Shown here: in pieces, positions 24,178 through 36,991 of the stretch
Layout: the number at the start of each line of letters is the position of its first letter
Position numbering within the stretch: the stretch's first letter is position 1
Assembly: GCA_002104905.1 (NCBI GenBank)
Contig: MCFE01000462.1
Coordinates: 1 to 64,000, forward strand
Length of the DNA stretch: 64,000 nucleotides
Direction of reading: 5' to 3'
Source: Basidiobolus meristosporus CBS 931.73
Taxonomy: Eukaryota; Basidiobolomycota; Basidiobolomycetes; Basidiobolales; Basidiobolaceae
The notes under the pieces: model-generated
What the model saw: the letters and a program-made list of their open reading frames with translations, nothing else
Database searches by the model: none
Told to the model about the DNA's origin: nothing
Position numbers and translations under genes: made by a program

Positions 24178-27100
24178 TTAGTAATATAGAGAGGGGTGCA
24201 TGGACTGTGAGTAATTCGAGGTAAAGGCTGCTGGTTTTCCGAGGGTTGGTTGTGAGGTGTCGGGCAAGGGATATTTTGGTTGCGGGGTTAAGGTACCGCC
24301 AGTGGTTGATTGTGGCAGGGCTCGATGGATTTCGAGAGAACGGCCTGGTCTGTCAAAGATCGGTGGAGGGGACCCAGCGGGGTGGTGCAGTAACGGGTTG
24401 GTTCTGGAAGAATGCTGGTTATGCGAATCTTGCAGAGCAGTTTGCGAGAAAGTGCGTGGTGCGCTAGAGGGAGGTGATTGGATTTGAAGTAGTTGTAACT
24501 GCCTGATCGGTTGGGCTTCTCGCTGCTCTACAGCCCTACGCTCCAAATGGTGAGGTTCAGCCACATTCTCCTGCGAAGGGTGTCTGGAAGGAATCGGAGT
24601 CTCGAGCAAATGCATGTGGTGAATATCATGTGTACGAATCTGGTCCCTACCATCTGCACAAGTATTGTGATTCCAATTCTTCACAGGGCCCGACTCTGAG
24701 TGCGAATGGCTTGTATCTTCGTTAAAGTAATGCCTTGGTGCAATTGTGTGGACATCTACCGCCATATTGAGGAGGGACAGAGCATCAACAGCACCACTGA
24801 TCTGCTTTTTGGGATTTATCGGTTCAAATCCAGCTGCTTTACGCAATGACTGGTTGTCATCCATCGGCATTTTGGCTGCATCAACGGCGGGGTTTGAAAG
24901 AGTGGTTTGGACCAATTCAGGGGAGGTAGAAGGTGGTAATGGTTGCTTTGAGGTAGAGACACCGACAGTAGACGTGTTCAGGGCAGTGTTCCTAGATAAT
25001 TCAGCATCTTGACCGCATGCTGCTTGGACTAATAGCTCTAAAAAACTTTCGGAGGGCGGATTGGGTGGGGCTGGAGGGTGGAGGGTGGATTCGCTGCTTG
25101 GGGCAACAGCCTCATGAGAGCGGGGCTGGGGCATGGAATCAAGCTGAACTTTACTACGGTGGTTCGTCTGGTATTCCACGTATTGTGCAGAAATCAATTG
25201 CTCAGATTTGTTACAATCGATCGGTGAGGATACTCTAGACTTCTTCACAGTAGGCTCGGGCGCAACAGAGGCTTCTATAACTGATCCGTTGTGACCCAAG
25301 TCATCCGCGATCGACGGATTTCCTGTGGGCAACACTTCCGAGCTTCGTCGCTTGATTTTCTGCTGCCTGCTGTCCGCCTTCAATGATTCCGTAGAGGTTT
25401 TGTGCCTACGATCGAGCTTGCTCGCCGAGTGGTCGTTGAGGAGCGACGACGATTGAGAATACTCAGTTGTCATTTCTAAGGGCGCTTCCAAAGCGCTCAT
25501 TCCGTGCTTTCTACGGAAATTGTAATAAAAATTACGGCACTGTTCCTCGGTTTTGCTCCCAACCACTTTGGAAACGGAGTAAAAGTCCTGGCCATATTTT
25601 TTATAAGCCTGGAGTGCAACGTGGCGATCCTCCTCGCTCCATCGTGCAGTAGCAGGTGAAGATTGGGGTGGCGAGGGCTTCCTTCGCCTTTCTTCATCGT
25701 TGTCAGGTAATGGGTGTTGACGCTGTTTGGTTCTTGGCTTCCTACGGGGTTTCTGAGACTCGGGGAAAATTGATTCGTCGTCAAACCCTTTTGATCTCCG
25801 TTTTTCGGGAGGTGGAAGGGAGTCAGGCTGATCTTCGGAGATGTGGATCGATCTTTCCGCTTCATCAATGTCTTGAAGCAGTGCGTTCCCTTTGCTCTTC
25901 TTACTTCTCTCAGTTCGTTTGCCAGTCCCTTTGCGCACCAATTGGCGCCGTTTCTTTCCACGTCCTGAGATTAATCCCTTGAAGTCGATGGACTTTTTCT
26001 CGCGGTAGTAAAAGAGAACACACTGCTGTGGATTCTTGTGTTTCAAGAAAGAAGCGATTTTGCCAAATTGCTTGGGATAGAGTAGGTACTTCTTGATGAA
26101 TATCTCTCTCTCCTCATTAGTCCAATGATCGACTGACGTATCGCAATGGTAGTAGTTGTAAGGATCCTCAACCAGGTTGTTTCGATTATCGTACTTGGCC
26201 AGCTCTCTTTTATTTGGATCCAGTATCATTGGCGGGATCGTTGCTGCGGTTCTGACCGACCTAACATCTGGATTTCGCAGATCTTCATGCTCAAGGTATT
26301 GAATGATCTCCATTAGCTCTGCTTCGCTTCTAACAGCGTCCGCGTTGTAAAAGCCTCCGCGTCGTTGCGAGCGAGCCGAAATTCCGTTGGCATTGGAGGT
26401 GAGTAGTTCGTCTTCCATGAATCTTTTACCCCTCTTTCTCTCTCTCTTTTTGTCCAGCTTGATGATGCGAATTCTCCAATCTTCTAAATGCTCCTTATAC
26501 TCTTGCCTGAGCCTTGATTCTTTCTTCTCCAACGTGCTGGCTTTAAGCCTCAAATGGGTGAATATTAGTTTGCGGATTCTCTGATGAGTCTCTATGTTCT
26601 CCGTATAGAAAGGATAGTCTTCTACATTCTTATATACAGGCCCGAGGGATGGCTTCACGTTCGATTTGACCAGAGTCCGATTTTCAGCATATATTTGTTG
26701 GTATAGTGATGGCTTTCTTCCATGCTGCAGTTCGTCAGTTGACGAGGTAGAGACTGCACTGGTCGGATGAGAGATGTCGGGAACCCCAACGACAAGTTCC
26801 CCTTCATTAGGTTCCGCTGGGTCTGTATACTCTTTTTCCCTGAGTTCGGGGGTTTCCTTCACATATGACTTACTAGCGGCATGGGATTGCTTGTTCTTTC
26901 GAATCTTATCCAGTAGAGCTTCATAATGTCCAATTTCCGAATCGATGCGATCGATCATTGCGAAAATCTTTTCTGTTGTCAACGGGTTACCGACCGGTTC
27001 ATCTGATCGAGTCTCAGTGGGTAACACTTCCTGCTTCATTACTTTCGCAATAACGCGGTTCTCTACTTGAACCTCATCTAATGTTGCAGTCTCTTGCGAT

Positions 27101-29224
27101 ATTTCAGGTGGACTTGACGCTGGAGAATCACACTTGTCTCGCCTTGTCGTTTCTTGCCACAAAATCTCACTTCCAGTCGGCTTTACGTATGGTTGATCGC
27201 ATAGAGGTTCCTCCGAATCCACCGACACTATATCAACTATTGTCGAGCTTTCACTTCCTCCTTGGTGCTCATCTGCTATTGAATTTTCGCTTTTCGTTTG
27301 TTCATGAAAAGCACCTTTATACAAGATCGAGCTGTCCGTAGAGGATTTGGTTATTGGAGGCGATACTTCGGCTTTTAGTGCATTACCCTCGGTAACCAGA
27401 GTGTCTGTTAGCAAGTTGTCAACCGGAGCCTCAGAGGCTTGAAGCTGGCAAGGTTCGTTGATTTTGGTATGCTCAGGATCCACAGACGTATCGTTCTTGC
27501 GGGGTGCAGATGCTGTACGCATTGCCTGATCGCACAAAGCCTCAATATTGTCATTCTTTCTCTGGTTACTTCTGTTTTCACCGACAATCTCGTGCTGTAT
27601 GGGTGTCTTATGCGTTTCTTTACCAACAGCCGGTTGGGCCTTGAAAGGGTCGTGATAGGGGAGCGACTTCTCATGTGAAGAGTGCTCGGTAGAGGTAGAG
27701 CTCTGCCTCGTACGCGATGGTTGTCTACTGCTATCGAAGTCCCCACGCGATCGGCTATGGCTTTGCTGCGTAGATCTCTGTCTACCGGGGTATCTCGTAG
27801 ACTCCACACTGCTGCTACGTCTTTCCGGTGTGAGCGAGACGCAAGTAATAATCACGGCCATCATTGTTGGATGGCTCTCGGCGCAGATCTCTGTAAAACT
27901 CACGTCGATATAGATCCTCCTCATAGTATTCTCGATCTCTACCTCCGGGTCGGTAGGAATCTGCTTGCTCAAATCTGTAATGCAAGCCAAGCCATGAGTA
28001 TTAGAGCATTCTCACCTACAAGACTGAGCATACAAACCGATTGGATGGCTCTCGATGCCGTTCGCGTATTCTCTCCGAGCCCCATCGCTGGTGTCCTTTG
28101 TACCTGTTCCAATCTCGACTTCTTTCACGTTCTCTTTCCCACCTGTGTCGATCTCGATCACGGCTCCGATCCCTGTCCCATTCTCGTTCTCGATAAGTGC
28201 CGAATGAGCCCATGCCTCGCGAGGGATAATCTCTTGAGTCCATACTCCTTGAGAAATAGCTAAACTCGCCGCTTCTGTAATCTCGATAATTGTAGTCTCT
28301 TTCGCGGGAAGATCCGGTGAGGTCGTTTGGCGGATAGCCGTGCCCCCGTAAGCTCCGTGGATTCACAAAACTGCCGCTGTGCCTTGGTCTCTCCTGAGGT
28401 AGAAATACATTAAACACTAGCCGGAGCAACAGTCTATCTGCATAATGTACCTCTCTATCGCCAGCATGCGAAAACATCGCATCCATAGGTGCAAAGCCCG
28501 TACCTCCACTCCGCATAAGTACACTCCCGCTATCCGGGTCACGACTAATTACAATAGGAGGTGGACCTTTACCATCGCTTTGTTTAGTATTCTCAAACGA
28601 TGCGGATGAGACGGGGGCTGGATTGTTTCCAAAATTGTGTTCTTCCGTATCGGCGCCGGCGCGACGGTTGTGGCTATGGTAAGAAGTATTGTAGGAATAG
28701 CTCTCATTAAAAGCGGTCCGTTTTTCTTGGTGGAGACCCCTGGCATTCGTAAAAACGGAAGAAATTGGTAATCTTGAGTATGCGTTTCCGAGAGTCGTTA
28801 GTAAAGTGAAGGGTAATAGTCACCTATCCAATCGGTAGCGATGTTGTTCTTCGCGCTCTCTTCTATCTTCTCGATCTCTGGAATCGCGACTAAATTCAGA
28901 AAGAGTAGACTAGATTGAGTATAGAGTACGGCTATATTGAAGTATACAGAAAGTAGTCACTTGCTATGCGAACTACGAAAGAAAATGAAAAGCATACCTT
29001 GAGTATCCATATGGCTCATAACGCTCTCTAGTCGACTGATAAGATATTGTGTCTTGCTTCGCTAACTGAGAATTGAACCGCTCGGTTGGATATATTCTTT
29101 CAAGATTTACTCGAGCATTGTTGTCTTCTCCTGCTAAACGATTTACATGTGAAAGGGTGCATTCCCTACTTTTCTCATCCACAGGGAGAATAGAGCGAGC
29201 TTGAACCGATGGTCGAGTCTCCAT
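24178..29224 (-). CDS. shorter SNT1/NCoR-like SANT corepressor (copy B)
   Basis: Five exons: 29224..28998, 28889..28824, 28739..28451, 28393..28038, 27974..24178. It is a paralogue of copy A. The same blocks appear in the same order: RE/RD-rich N-terminus, the EKIFAMID.IDSEIG helix, a NVKPSLGP block, SANT 1 (about 26140-25990) with GRGKKRR after it, and SANT 2 (about 25650-25490, ARWSEEDRHVALQAYKKYG). Here SANT 2 follows SANT 1 within about 150 residues, the classical NCoR/Snt1 spacing, unlike copy A. The tail is proline-, glutamine- and histidine-rich. The protein is about 1,570 aa if one frame break near 27845 is bridged. Inferred role: HDAC-corepressor scaffold in the nucleus. Confidence 0.8.
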
Positions 29225-29892
29225 GGTGGATGCTATGTTTGCTCGTATATTTGTTTGCCCTTACTCAAACTCTTCTACTAGAGTAACGAAGAATAGGAAA
29301 ACAGCCCAGGGCTATTCCAATAGGAATGTTGGTTAGGTAATGTGCCTATTCCACTCGTATTATTGGATGGTGCTATGTACTTCTACAACTGTCCTATGCT
29401 GTCCTATCAATGCAACCTCAGACGTATCGAGCAAATGCTGAAGTAAGGTCGAAGCGCACTTGTCTTGAGAGCTCTAGAAGAGAAGTCAAGGTGGACAGTA
29501 GAAAGCTAGAGGTGATGGTAAAAAGGCCCGCGCACGTTCTCTAGAATGGATAAAAAGTGGGTCACTTGTTTAAGTTCGAAACGAAGATAAGAATGGGGAA
29601 AGGGGTCTTGAATAACTAAGCAGAATTCTGAACTGGGAAAAGCAAATTAACGAATTGATCCTATCTCTTAAAATACATTCCAGTATTGCCCTCCATATAA
29701 TTCTACAGACCAATAGACTAGTAGAACCCATCAATATGGTAGTCATGAATAACTCGAATGGGAGGGAGCAATGACTATACTTATACACGAATGATTATTT
29801 ATTCCAACTGATATATATATATATATGTAAGCTTCAAATGGTCAATTACTGATAATAGAAAATCGCTTGCCTAGATAAACGAGGTGGAGAAA
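29225..29892. other. intergenic region with a short (TA)n tract
   Basis: Contains a TA dinucleotide tract at 29811-29826 and no supported gene. It is the promoter side of SNT1-like B and the 3' flank of ERD2. Confidence 0.4.
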
Positions 29893-30655
29893 CTATACGG
29901 GAAGCTTGAACTTTTGACCGCGTAAGACTTTGGTGAAGTAGATATAGAAGAAATCCAGGTAAAGCCCTGTTTGAACAACACCGGTAAGGATTACAATATG
30001 GAGGATGTACCCCTCGTAGTAGTAGCGGTAGATCCAATTCAAAAGATAAAATGCACGATAAGCGCCAAGCGCACCCAGATAATGGGTTGTGATGGTCTCT
30101 GCTTCACCTGTGGTAGAGAGCATATACAGTTGGGGCAGAATGGCTACGGATTCTAAGAATAAGGAGAAGGTCCACAATATCTGGGATAGGTTAGCATCAA
30201 AGCATGTCATAGAGTGGGCCAAAGCCAGCAGTTACCTCCATGACGCTATATTCTGTGGTGAAAAGCAAGGCGCAGACAGCAGAGGGCCCAATCAGATATT
30301 CTAAACGGAAGGTATCCTTGCTGGCAGTATAAGTGGCAAAGAACTTGGTGCGCATCAAGTAGAGGATATATGAGGAGGTGGCCAGAAAGAAGATTTTCAT
30401 GATGGAATTATATATGGAGTAAGTGAAGCTGGTGAAGAGATCCAAATAGCGGGTGGCAAACACCACAAGGTAGAGCACTTGCGACTTGAACGAAATCCCT
30501 GTTGGAACGGAGCGCGAGTTGGTACTGTGCAATGGAAAACTGCTTCAAAAACTAAGCGAAATACCTGAAACCGAGTTGCTAGTTTGTATTTTTAGAAGAA
30601 GGATAATGATAGATGCCAAATGCATCAGGTCTCCAAGTAGCCTAAATATGTTCAT
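29893..30655 (-). CDS. ERD2: ER lumen protein-retaining (K/HDEL) receptor
   Basis: Three exons: 30655..30565, 30498..30236 and 30180..29893, giving 213 aa, the standard length of the family. Matching features: N-terminal [16 protein letters not shown], the conserved [17 protein letters not shown] segment, seven hydrophobic helices, and [29 protein letters not shown]. The C-terminus ends in a short basic tail. Erd2 binds C-terminal K/HDEL signals of escaped ER chaperones in the Golgi and returns them to the ER in COPI vesicles. Intron phases (1 and 0) join cleanly. Confidence 0.96.
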
Positions 30656-31071
30656 TATGCTGAGGTTCAAGTTATAGCAGGAGCAGCTGTTAAATGTTCC
30701 GCCTTGTGAAATGAAGGGAGCTTTAAAAGAGTAAGCAGGCGAAACTAAGAACAACGGCTCAGAGGAGTTTGACGTCGCATCAAAGGGTGACATCAATTGT
30801 GGGGTTGATGTAATATGCGATAGATGGATATTAGTCAATCGCAAATAATCGTCGAGTTCTCGATACTTTTGAAGGTCTAAACGGTTTTTGGAATTTTGGA
30901 AAAAGAAGTCAATGCGTGTCACATTCCAGCTGCTGATGAAAATGGGTCAGACGCTCGATTCATGATGAAAATAGGCCAGATTTTAACCATTTGAGATTTT
31001 CATGAGTTCAAAACAAACAAATGCACTAGTAGATACTCCGAAAAAGTGGATTCCAAACCTTGCATACTAGT
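30656..31071. other. divergent promoter region between ERD2 and the SLD3-like gene
   Basis: About 416 bp between divergent start codons. It must hold both promoters. No clear TATA box identified. Confidence 0.4.
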
Positions 31072-34000
31072 ATGAGTTCTGACGGCTGGGTTGGATCACC
31101 TTCTGCTAAATTACGCATTCCGCCCCACGTAGTGTTCCTTATCGATTTCTCCTTTCTAAAGCAGCCGTTTCACACCGCCTCCACTCCTGAAATTGCGTTT
31201 GAACGATTGGTGATCCTATTGGAGAAAGTGTTGGTTTACTTCCATCAATATGTCGATTCCCGATTTAGGTGGGGAGTACAGTGTTTCGATGCTTTGGACA
31301 ATCCTGATATATCGGCTGTTTCTCGAGGCCATTTCCATGAACTTAGCGGGGATGGTTTCGAGCGGATTCTTGTCCAATTAAAGAACGAGTTCAATCGCAT
31401 TATGGCTTTAAAGGAATCAAAGCCGACCAAACCACTTATAGAGAATATTTCTATTCGATTGGCGCAGGTTCTCTCCGACTTTGCTTGGCATGAGAATCCA
31501 CTGTTGAATACATCAAGATTCGAGGCTACTTCACGAGAGAACGAGCTCATACCAGTCAAAAACTATCTGTTCGTGTTGTCACTACTTCCGCAAAACTACC
31601 TAGAAATGCTGAGTTGGCTGGATGGAAAGGTGTTCGATATCTGGAACGATCAAATACGATACTATATTGCCGGACGTAAGCCGGACTTCAACGCACTTGC
31701 GAGTCGCATACAAAGCCATCTAGTAACACGCGGATTATGCGAGGGCTATTCGAAGTCAGGGATATCGCTAAACTGGATCAACATACGAAACCTCACCTCT
31801 TTGGTAATAATCCGCCTTTCAATCAGCGCTGCAATTCATTCTCAATGTCTGTATGTACTATTGTAGAATGAGGAGCCAGATGTATTTGGCGACTTGGTGA
31901 AGAGCTACTTGGGAAATGCATTGGAGGCCTTCGGTGGGGTTGTCATCCCACTGGAGCCATTCTTATCAACATCGATGCATGTTCCTTTCTCTGCATTCTT
32001 CAAGCATTTCCGGAGAAAATATATCGATCCTGTTGCTGGACGAAGATTGCTAGAGCCTAATGGCCTCGCAACAAGGCCGAAATACGCGGATAACTCCGGC
32101 GCAACTACTTTACTCTTTCCCACAGGTAATCTCAACACCATCGTAGGTACTGGATGTTGCCTGACACTTCTTACCTAGGCCACCGTTGTTTGTTGACTAT
32201 TGCACCTCTGACTTCGTAAGATCGACATTGAAGATTGTCGCTTGAATTGCCTGTGTAGTTAACTGGATTATTAGGGATACGCAAACGACCAGACGTAAAC
32301 CCTCTGCCGATCTTGAGAAGGTGTATCATTTCAAAACTGGCGAAATCCTCTATAGATTTCGTCCGTCCTGCTCGTCTTTTGACTGGCTCCTAGGCTCGAT
32401 TGAGCAGACATATCGTTGCTGTTCCAGTCACTCTAATCTAGAAGATGCGACTTCCTTTGTTGATATACTCCAGTTCTTACTGCAGAGCCAACAGGCCCTC
32501 ATCCTTAACCTCATGCCACTGGCTGATATAGATGCGACCAATGAGCCAAGCGGGCCCTCTTCTACAAAAGCTCGATACGCCGTCTTGGAGGCGTTGACTG
32601 AAACCTCTGGTGTGCTCACATTGCTCAAGGAATGCGTAGACGAGCAGCAAATCCTTGCCTTTGGAAATCACATGCCAAAGGTAGCCAACTTCTTTACCCT
32701 TTGCACTGACTTCGGAACCACTCACACAACTTCACGTTCTCTTAGGGTGAAGAGGCAACATTTGGTAAGGCAATAGTATTGCACCCCAATTGGAGCAGCC
32801 GGGACTAAATTCATTGATTGTTAGCTGCTTCATTCTCTCCTCTCTACCTAGAGAATTGGTGGACCGATGCTAACGTGAACGATTTGGCCTATGGTGAAAG
32901 CAGTGAACAATCTGACCTTGTCATTGATTGTGAAGCGCCTACCATACCAGACATCAAATCACGCGAGAGCAGGTTCGTGCTTAAATGGTACAATCCAAAT
33001 CTGCACTTCACTTAGACCCTCCACATCTTTAGCCTAGTTGCTGTACCCCCCATGCCTCAAAGGAAGGACGATAACCAGGAAAACAACCCGCCCAGCAATC
33101 ATGCGGCTGATCAGGATCACACTCTAGATGGCCGAGAGGCGCTTCGAGACGCATACCTGAAAACACTCTACGATAGCAAGGTCAACCCTGATTGTAGTTG
33201 ACCTGCCAATTTTCGTGCTCACAATCTATTTAATTATAGACGCCGTTGCATGAATTTGTGGAGGCAGCAATGGACAACTCCTCCTTGGCCGAAAAATCAC
33301 ATCTCTTCGTACGTACCTCGACCCTCGCATATCCTCATAACTCTTGTATTAACTTCTCCACAGGAGTATCTGGAGTTCCTTTGCACAAACTTGATACTAG
33401 ATCTGCCGACTCTCGAGGAGAAATACAAAGCCAGCATACCGAGCCTGATCAACCGGCGCGAAGTTACCAATTCAACAGAGCTATCCCCACAAGAGCTAGA
33501 CTATATTAAGGCCTGGGCGCGATGCAATGCTGAACCTGATCATAAATCCAACTCCGTTCACGAACTGAAAATACGAGAGTATGTTGATTTATGTAGTTGG
33601 GGTGAATTTTTTGACTCTATACACCCATCTAAAGTTGCACCATTCCAGAGCCTATCTTCAAATTCTCCTGCTGCTGGAATTCATGAGAGTAAGAAGGATG
33701 TTCAAGGACCATATGAAACAGGGAGCTCCAGTCCCTGTGAATGTCGACGAGACCAGGGTCCTTTCCAAAAGCGAAGTCCTAACCAGGCTAGACACATTTT
33801 GGGACCGATTGTTTATCTGGGTTTCCATTGGGTCAGGAAGTCTGTTTTCTGTGGAGGAAAAAGAAGACCCCGGCTACGAGGCGATGAGAAGGTTTTATAA
33901 TCATGTGTGCTACAAGTAGTATCCTTCTAGTGGCGCTCCTTTGTAACCATAACCTTGCCTTTTTGAAATCCTTAACACGCTAACTAGCTATCGAACCAGC

Positions 34001-34773
34001 ATTCCAGAGATCATCAAGGTCATAGTGAAGAAAATCAAGTCAGATATGATGCCATCCACCCCGAATATACCGAAGATCGAGCCAAAATCACGTAGGAGAA
34101 CCAGGGTAATGAAGGATAAGATTCCTAATGAAAGCCCCAGTAAAATCAAGGGAAATCGGCGGACCATCATGGAGATCAATTCGAAACGCAACGAAATCAT
34201 CTTCAACAACCCGCTCTTCAAGAACAGAGAAGTTGCTATTCAGAAGCGGACGATATATGAAGAGAACAGATCCCCAGAAAACAGACAGTCCTCGAAGCGT
34301 GAGTAATCCAAAGCGCAACCGTATTTTAGTGTGCTACTTGTAACATTGAATTGCTATAGGGAAACGTAAACCATACACCTCAGAGCTAGTAGATGCATAT
34401 CCAATGAAGCGCGTTGCAAAGGTATTCACCATATGATGCATATCCATCAATTTAACCTAATCCCTCGCCCAAGGTACCACTCCTCGAAGACTCCCACAGC
34501 TCCACAGCTCCAACACCCATTAGGAGTCGCTCCTTGTTTGGCTTCGATGAACCCAACCTTACAGTAGCACAGTCACCGGAGCACTTCGATGAACCCAACC
34601 TTACAGTAGCACAGTCACCGGAGCACTTCGATAAACCCAACCTTATAGTAGCACAGTCACCGGAGCACAGTCCATCAAAGGTAGGGAGCGCAGACGACGA
34701 TTTCATCCCAGGAACCCCAGAACGTATTACCTCTGATAACGAGGAGGTATTTGTTGCAGAGTCGCCAACCTAG
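31072..34773 (+). CDS. SLD3/Treslin-like DNA replication initiation factor
   Basis: Thirteen exons with consistent phases: 31072..31803, 31867..32125, 32178..32214, 32275..32680, 32746..32764, 32825..32972, 33033..33180, 33240..33308, 33364..33578, 33649..33915, 33988..34298, 34360..34421, 34474..34773 (990 aa). The N-terminus (VVFLIDFSFL, then FRWGVQCFD) resembles the Treslin N-terminal fold. The centre has the Sld3 signatures ALRDAYLKTLYDSKTPL and, across an intron, ELKIREAYLQILLLLEFM. The C-terminal tail is basic, then rich in Ser-Pro/Thr-Pro sites (APTPIRSRS and three AQSPEH repeats), as expected for a CDK-regulated factor. Sld3/Treslin loads Cdc45 at licensed origins, and CDK phosphorylation creates Dpb11/TopBP1 binding sites. 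Exon 3 (37 nt) and exon 5 (19 nt) are the least certain. Confidence 0.78.
34543..34668 (+). repeat. three 42-bp tandem repeats in the SLD3-like coding sequence
   Basis: Units at 34543-34584, 34585-34626 and 34627-34668. Units 1 and 2 are identical; unit 3 differs at two bases. Each encodes 14 residues (FDEPNLTVAQSPEH in units 1 and 2) with one Ser-Pro site. The repeats keep frame. Confidence 0.95.
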
Positions 34774-35425
34774 AACAGAAGCCATCATCCAATACCCACA
34801 CCCGAAACTGTAATCTATGCCTTTGTGTAATTCGATCTCATGTATTTATGGGAAACCATCCAAAGCCCACCCGTCACGTGACCACCCATGATGGGCGCTG
34901 ATAATGCCAAGATAGCAATTTGTAAATGAATTGAATAAAAGTCGGAGGCAGTTGCCAAGAAGCTATTTATAGGAAGCGCTACAGGTTACGTAGGCTGGCG
35001 AGAGAGAGCATAGAATTCCTTGCGTATGCTGGCAGCACTATTCAGGGTGTCAGGTGGACTTCAAATCTTTGATCAATGCGTATCAACGTCAGCAGTTCAT
35101 GGCAAATAGTGTTACACATTCATTTAGATCAATTACCCATTGCTATCCATTGGCTTTCAAACTGCTCATTAAACATGGGTATGTGTAATGGATCAGTGAA
35201 ACATATTAATGATTGATATTGTAGATGTAATTTGTGCTTATAAGCCTCAATGCATATCATCTCAATTGCGAATATATATGGCCAATCCCTTGACCAACCA
35301 GCTCCCGCCAGTTTGAACCAACCCTCGTCCCTAACCTCCCACTCCCTTAATATTGGTCTGTTGTTCCTTTCTTCTTCTTGAGACCTTTCACCTCGCCTTT
35401 CCTGTGAATTTTATCTATTTTCCCA
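34774..35425. other. intergenic region upstream of RhoGDI
   Basis: About 650 bp with no coding signal. A pyrimidine-rich stretch (about 35340-35400) just before the RhoGDI start is consistent with a fungal promoter. Confidence 0.4.
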
Positions 35426-36449
35426 ATGTCTGAGTCATTTGATAACGAAGAGTTGATGCCCACCACCACTGCCGGCTACAAGCCTGGTGAGAAGAAGACC
35501 ATCCAGGAGTTGACTGCCTTGGATGCTGAGGATGAATCTCTTCGCAAATGGAAGGAAAATCTCGGCTTAGGAAAAGCTCCTGGTATTTACCTTTCTCCAT
35601 CTCTACGTAAATCTCCTGTCGCTGTACCAGATACCTAACCACTCCTCAACACCTCTAGTTTCTGCCACAGATGACCCACGAAAGGTAACTTTCCCTTTTG
35701 AAAGCATTCCTGTCACCTATCATGGATTTACTAACGACAACCTTGTTCCCAGGTGATTGTCTTGCAACTTGCCCTGGAGGTTGAGGGTAGACCTGATGTT
35801 GTGTTGGATTTGTCCACCCCTGGTAAGCATCTAGCGGCTTAGTGTTGGTGGAGGCTCTACTAACGCGTTTGAGCAGATGCCATTACCAAAGCCAAAAACG
35901 AAGTGATCACTATCAAGGAGGGTATTGAATACCGACTCAAAGTCAAGTTCCGGTAAGTTGGTTGGTAGTTTCCCAGCCACAACCCGTTTACTAAGTAAGG
36001 TGGTCAGCGTCCAACACGAGGTCATCTCGGGGCTCAAGTTCCTTCAAGTAGTAAAGAGAAAGGGAATCACCGGTAAGCTCCTCAATCTGATCAAATCCAC
36101 TCGCAACACCCCTCCTGACATGTCTGTTCAGTTGACAAAACCGAGGAAATGATCGGAAGTTACGGACCATCCACAGAAGTCTATGAGAAGAAGGTAGGTT
36201 GCTCTTTTCCTCGGAGCATCACGAATATTGGCACTTACCAGGGTTTGTACAGTTCTTGGCCGAGCAAGCGCCCAGCGGTCTTCTTACCAGAGGCCGTTAC
36301 AACGCCAAGGTAAATGGGAAATATCATTGGTTGGCCTAACGCATCTTGCTAAGCCATTCATTTCACAGAGTAAATTCATCGACGACGACAAGCTCACTCA
36401 CATGGAATGGGCCTGGTCATTTGAAATCAAGAAGGAATGGGACAATTAA
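35426..36449 (+). CDS. RDI1: Rho GDP-dissociation inhibitor
   Basis: Eight exons: 35426..35582, 35659..35684, 35753..35822, 35877..35952, 36008..36072, 36132..36193, 36253..36309, 36369..36449 (197 aa). All phases agree, and the length is normal for RhoGDI. The N-terminal regulatory arm contains GYKPGEKKTIQELTALDAEDESL. The immunoglobulin-like domain shows GIEYRLKVKFRVQHEVISGLK, EEMIGSYGPS and the end LTHMEWAWSFEIKKEWDN. RhoGDI extracts prenylated Rho-family GTPases from membranes and keeps them soluble and GDP-bound, which tunes polar growth. Confidence 0.97.
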
Positions 36450-36991
36450 ATAGTGTATTTAGTCAATGACCTTTTACGAAGAGATGCCCAACCATTTATA
36501 CAATACCCGAATTTCTAATTTCTCTCTTCACGTACTTGCAACAACCCTCAATAAAGCCATTGTTGAAGATTCCACTATAAGTTGCCCAGCCAATGGCCTC
36601 AGGATGGCCCTTCTATTGGCCAATCCTGCTCACTCATACATTGTTGTGGATGGTGTTGCCATGATGTCACGAATCAAAGTGGCTTTTGGGGGAGGGGTAA
36701 GGGGGAGGTGGAGAGCAGCTTGAATGGTAGTGGTCGGTGTGATGAATTGGGCGATGGTGATGGATTGAGCACTGATTTAGGAAGATCATTAGGGTTAGGT
36801 TAGATTCTATTAAATGGTAAACCATCCTTAGTAGCCTGAGTGACTGACGCTTACCTGTCCTCTTTTCTTTCCCTCGCTTTCACCTAATACCACTCCATTC
36901 CCCCTTGACCCTCACCCGCTTACCTCTTTAGTGACCTGACTTGTGTGCGAATCCCTTTCTTTATACCTTTTCCCCTTTCACTCTCACATAC
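36450..36991. other. intergenic region upstream of the PKA regulatory subunit
   Basis: No supported gene. The last ~150 bp are strongly pyrimidine-rich on the plus strand, as in many fungal promoters. Confidence 0.4.

Noticed and set aside
29811-29826. TA dinucleotide tract as a functional element
   Set aside because: Short simple repeat in an AT-rich intergenic region. Nothing supports a role.
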